From NCBI GenBank assembly GCA_020635135.1, contig JACKAJ010000015.1, forward strand, positions 930,001 to 994,000: 64,000 nt of DNA, given 5' to 3'. Shown one piece after another: positions 61,575-64,000 of the stretch; within the stretch, counting starts at the first letter, position 1; the number at the start of each line of letters is the position of its first letter. The notes below the pieces were generated by a model, which worked only from the letters and a program-made list of their open reading frames with translations, was not told where the DNA came from and did not search any database. This DNA is from Halobacteriovoraceae bacterium (GTDB taxonomy: Bacteria > Bdellovibrionota > Bacteriovoracia > Bacteriovoracales > Bacteriovoracaceae). The translations under genes and the position numbers were made by a program.

Positions 61575-62621
61575 ATGGAAAAATTTAATCAGTCTATCCT
61601 TGACGTGATTGGTCATACCCCAATTATCAAGCTCAACCGAGTCACTCAAGGAGTTGAATCCTCTATATATGTCAAACTTGAATACATGAACCCAGGCGGC
61701 TCTATTAAAGATCGCATTGGGAAATACATGTGCGAACAAGCAGTGAAACGTGGCGACCTCAAACCCGGAGGAACCATTGTTGAAGCCACCAGTGGAAACA
61801 CTGGCGTGGGAATTGCCATGTTTGCGGCCATTAATGATTGCCATGTAGTTTTTGTCATGGCCGATAAACAATCGCCAGAGAAAATCTCTGCTTTGAAGGC
61901 CATGGGTGCTGAAGTGGTCTTGTGCCCAACAAGCGTTGAGCCTGAAGATCCCAGATCTTACTATTCTGTCGCCAAAGCTTTGGCCGAAAATTTAGATAAT
62001 TGTTTTTATGCCAATCAATATCACAACGAAGACAACCCCAATTCTCACTACCACTCAACAGGCCCAGAGATTTTCAAACAAACTGAAGGCAAGTTTGATA
62101 CTTTGATTGCAGGAGTGGGAACTGGCGGAACGATTTCAGGAACAGGTCGATACCTCAAAGAAAAAATGCCCAAGCTCAAAGTCGTCGGTATTGATATCGA
62201 AGGCTCTATTCTCGCTCACTACCATAAAACAGGTGAAATCATCCCAGCAAAATCTTATGTTCTCGAAGGACTTGGAGAAGATTTTATTCCTTCAAATATT
62301 GATTTTAAAATTATTGATGACTTCGTCGTGGTTCACGATGAAGAATCTTTTGTTATGACAAGAGACCTTCTCGCTAAAGAAGGAATCTATACAGGCGGTA
62401 GTGGTGGCGCTGCCGTCCTTGGTGCCGTTCGCTATGCCCAAACTCTATCAAAGCCAGAAGATATTCTTGTTATTCTCCCTGACTCTGGTTCTCGCTATTT
62501 GAGTAAACTTTATAATAACGACTGGATGAAATCTCATGGCTATCAATGCCCTCAAAGTAATCCAGAATTTATTAAGGCCGTTAATAACATTCTTCCTCCT
62601 GAGGGAGTGAAGATCGTCTAA
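61575..62621 (+). CDS. Cystathionine beta-synthase (short form)
   Basis: PLP enzyme condensing homocysteine and serine (or O-acetylserine) to cystathionine. It has the PLP-Lys motif NPGGSIKDRIG (Lys near 45), EATSGNTGVGIAM, GTGGTISGTGRYLK and LPDSGSRYLSKLYNNDWM near the end. The SGNTG block and DSGSRYL are shared by CBS and cysteine synthase, but length 348 aa and the adjacent gamma-lyase gene favour CBS. The regulatory CBS-pair domain of eukaryotic CBS is absent. ATG 61575 is preceded by GGAG. 17 bp separate it from the next gene. Confidence 0.88.
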   Translation: MEKFNQSILDVIGHTPIIKLNRVTQGVESSIYVKLEYMNPGGSIKDRIGKYMCEQAVKRGDLKPGGTIVEATSGNTGVGIAMFAAINDCHVVFVMADKQSPEKISALKAMGAEVVLCPTSVEPEDPRSYYSVAKALAENLDNCFYANQYHNEDNPNSHYHSTGPEIFKQTEGKFDTLIAGVGTGGTISGTGRYLKEKMPKLKVVGIDIEGSILAHYHKTGEIIPAKSYVLEGLGEDFIPSNIDFKIIDDFVVVHDEESFVMTRDLLAKEGIYTGGSGGAAVLGAVRYAQTLSKPEDILVILPDSGSRYLSKLYNNDWMKSHGYQCPQSNPEFIKAVNNILPPEGVKIV

Positions 62622-62638
62622 CTAAACCGGAAGACATT

Positions 62639-63790
62639 ATGAAAAACAAAGACCTTGGTTTTGAATCGAAAGTTATTCACCTAGGCGGAGACCCTGAACC
62701 ACACACCGGTTCAATCATGCCCGCTATTCATCAAACTTCAACCTATGTGCAAAAAGCTCCTGGTGATCACCAGGGATATGAATACTCCAGAAGTCACAAC
62801 CCAACTCGCGACCGCTTGCAAGAATGTTTAGCCGGTCTTGAAAATGCCAAGTATTCGATAGCGACTTCGAGTGGGATGGCGATTGCTACTTTGATCATGC
62901 ACTCTGTTCCCAAAGGAAGAAATGTCCTGTGCGGTGATGATGTTTATGGAGGAATGAGCCGACTTTTGAATCGCGTTTTTTCAGAGCACTACGATATTAC
63001 TTTTATCAACACAACTGATCTGGCTGAAGTTGAAAAATATCTTAAAGAGAAAAAACCTTATTTACTCTGGATTGAAACTCCCACCAATCCTCTCTTGAAA
63101 ATTTCTGATATCGCTAAAATTGCTAAACTTTGTAAAAAATACGATTCTCTTCTCGTTGTCGATAACACTTTTATGAGTCCTTATTTTCAAAACCCACTTG
63201 ATTTGGGAGCCGATATCGTCACTCACTCACTTACAAAATACATCAATGGCCATAGTGATGTGGTTGGCGGCGCCATGATGACCAATAATAAAAAAATCTA
63301 TGATCAAATCTGGTTTCTTCAAAACTCTATTGGTCCCTCTCTATCACCATTTGATAGCTGGCTGGTGCTTAGAGGAGTGAAAACTCTCGCTGTACGCATG
63401 AGACAACACGAGATTAATGCGATTCAAGTGGCTAAGTTTCTTGACTCCCACCCCAAGATTGAAAAAGTCATTTATCCCGGACTCAAGTCACACCCTCATC
63501 ACGCCCTTGCCAAAAAACAAATGCGCGGTTTTGGAGGAATGATTACCTTTTACGTGAAGGGAGGGATGAAAGAGACGAAAAAATTCCTAACGAAAGTGCA
63601 TCTATTTAAGCTTGCTGAAAGTTTGGGAGGAGTAGAAAGTCTCTCCAATCACCCTGCGATTATGACCCACGCTTCTGTTCCCGTAGAAGTTCGTAAGAAG
63701 CTCAATATTAGCGATAATATGGTGAGAATTAGTGTAGGAATCGAAAATTGCAGCGATCTTATAGACGATCTTAAAAACGCTCTCAAATAA
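62639..63790 (+). CDS. Cystathionine gamma-synthase/gamma-lyase
   Basis: 383 residues of the Cys/Met-metabolism PLP family. Features are SIMPAIHQTSTYVQ, YSRSHNPTRDRLQECLAGLE, SSGMAIATLI, ETPTNPLLKISDI, DNTFMSPYFQNPLDLGADIV, the PLP-Lys in HSLTKYINGHSDVVGGAMM (Lys near 199) and SLGGVESLSNHPAIMTH. Paired with the CBS-like gene it forms a reverse-transsulfuration unit (homocysteine to cysteine). Gamma-synthase (metB) activity cannot be excluded from sequence. A strong terminator follows. Confidence 0.88.
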   Translation: MKNKDLGFESKVIHLGGDPEPHTGSIMPAIHQTSTYVQKAPGDHQGYEYSRSHNPTRDRLQECLAGLENAKYSIATSSGMAIATLIMHSVPKGRNVLCGDDVYGGMSRLLNRVFSEHYDITFINTTDLAEVEKYLKEKKPYLLWIETPTNPLLKISDIAKIAKLCKKYDSLLVVDNTFMSPYFQNPLDLGADIVTHSLTKYINGHSDVVGGAMMTNNKKIYDQIWFLQNSIGPSLSPFDSWLVLRGVKTLAVRMRQHEINAIQVAKFLDSHPKIEKVIYPGLKSHPHHALAKKQMRGFGGMITFYVKGGMKETKKFLTKVHLFKLAESLGGVESLSNHPAIMTHASVPVEVRKKLNISDNMVRISVGIENCSDLIDDLKNALK

Positions 63791-63798
63791 AAATCTCG

Positions 63799-63840
63799 CA
63801 ACTCTCATGGGCTTTTGCCTGTGAGAGTTGGCAATTTTCC
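63799..63840 (+). terminator. Intrinsic terminator after the transsulfuration genes
   Basis: A 14-bp stem (63799-63812 with 63817-63830, two G-U pairs) closes a TTTT loop; outer bases are CAACTCTCA and TGAGAGTTG. Only a weak T run (ATTTTCC) follows, but the stem is long. Confidence 0.75.
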
Positions 63841-63968
63841 AGAGGTTACCTTCTCCTTAACTCCTTGATTCTTTGAAGATTATCAATTTAGATTATCTGT
63901 TCAATTTAAACTCTAGTTATCATTTGAGTGATGTTCATTTTTTTTAAAAAGGAAAAAGGGGAAAAACG

Positions 63969-64000
63969 ATGAAGCGACTAATCACTTTAATGATTTTAAC
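63969..64000 (+). CDS. Start of an exported protein (runs off window)
   Basis: ATG 63969 with AAGGGG 9 bases upstream opens MKRLITLMIL, typical of a signal peptide. Only about 10 codons are visible, so no function can be given. Confidence 0.5.
   Translation, partial: MKRLITLMIL

Noticed and set aside
1..64000. CRISPR array, prophage or insertion sequence
   Set aside because: No regularly spaced repeats, integrase, transposase or phage structural genes were seen.

Overview
The window (about 38% GC by eye, Gram-negative, many lipoproteins and outer-membrane proteins) looks like a chromosomal segment of a Bdellovibrionota-type bacterium, most plausibly of the Bacteriovorax/Halobacteriovorax group. 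This is inferred from gene content: a PhaR-like regulator beside paired ArsA-like ATPases, numerous secreted proteins of no recognised family, degenerate HD-GYP-like and coiled-coil proteins, and a fused oligopeptide ABC ATPase. No rRNA, CRISPR array, prophage or intact transposon was seen.

Layout. 1-7.3 kb is housekeeping: the 5' part of metH (minus strand), mgtE, then rplU-rpmA-terminator-obgE-rsfS-rlmH-pfkA. 7.3-14 kb is mostly on the minus strand: a lipoprotein, a free-standing ChlI/ComM N-terminal domain, glutamate dehydrogenase, a secreted protein and a parA-parB pair. Gaps in this part carry a candidate small RNA and a dispersed structured repeat family (3427-3607, 9650-9778, 12221-12295). 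14-24 kb: nadA with a cysteine desulfurase, a coupled pair of envelope genes, a PrkA kinase, an RluA pseudouridine synthase coupled to a metallophosphoesterase, and a YecM-DUF4269 fusion. 24-36 kb is an envelope-rich stretch: MipA/OmpV, an EamA exporter, a beta-helix plus esterase lipoprotein, FGE-like lipoprotein, and a leucine-carboxymethyltransferase-like enzyme. 36-38 kb is a small scar-like region next to tRNA-His, with gene fragments, a tRNA-His remnant and a methyltransferase.

38-46 kb holds a lipoprotein between two strong terminators, a deoxyhypusine-synthase-like enzyme, Dps, a second CGDGSGGDNQG lipoprotein, a DUF2383/DUF1328 stress-type operon divergent from a LysR protein reduced to its HTH part, and tRNA-Leu with a broken tRNA-Leu copy carrying a 70-nt palindromic insertion. 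46-58 kb (minus strand) has a coiled-coil giant coupled to an HD-GYP-like protein, a complete oligopeptide ABC transporter, a lipoprotein and a TPR lipoprotein. 58-64 kb (plus strand) has the PhaR-like regulator, an outer-membrane protein whose signal-peptide codons contain an intrinsic terminator, two ArsA-like ATPases, and a reverse-transsulfuration pair (cystathionine beta-synthase and gamma-synthase/lyase).

The most unusual material is RNA-level. One family of structured repeats has long closing arms held together by G-U wobbles and shares two sequence blocks. A second, compact palindromic element has covarying stems and GGA loops; it is nested inside one member of the first family and also interrupts the duplicated tRNA-Leu fragment.
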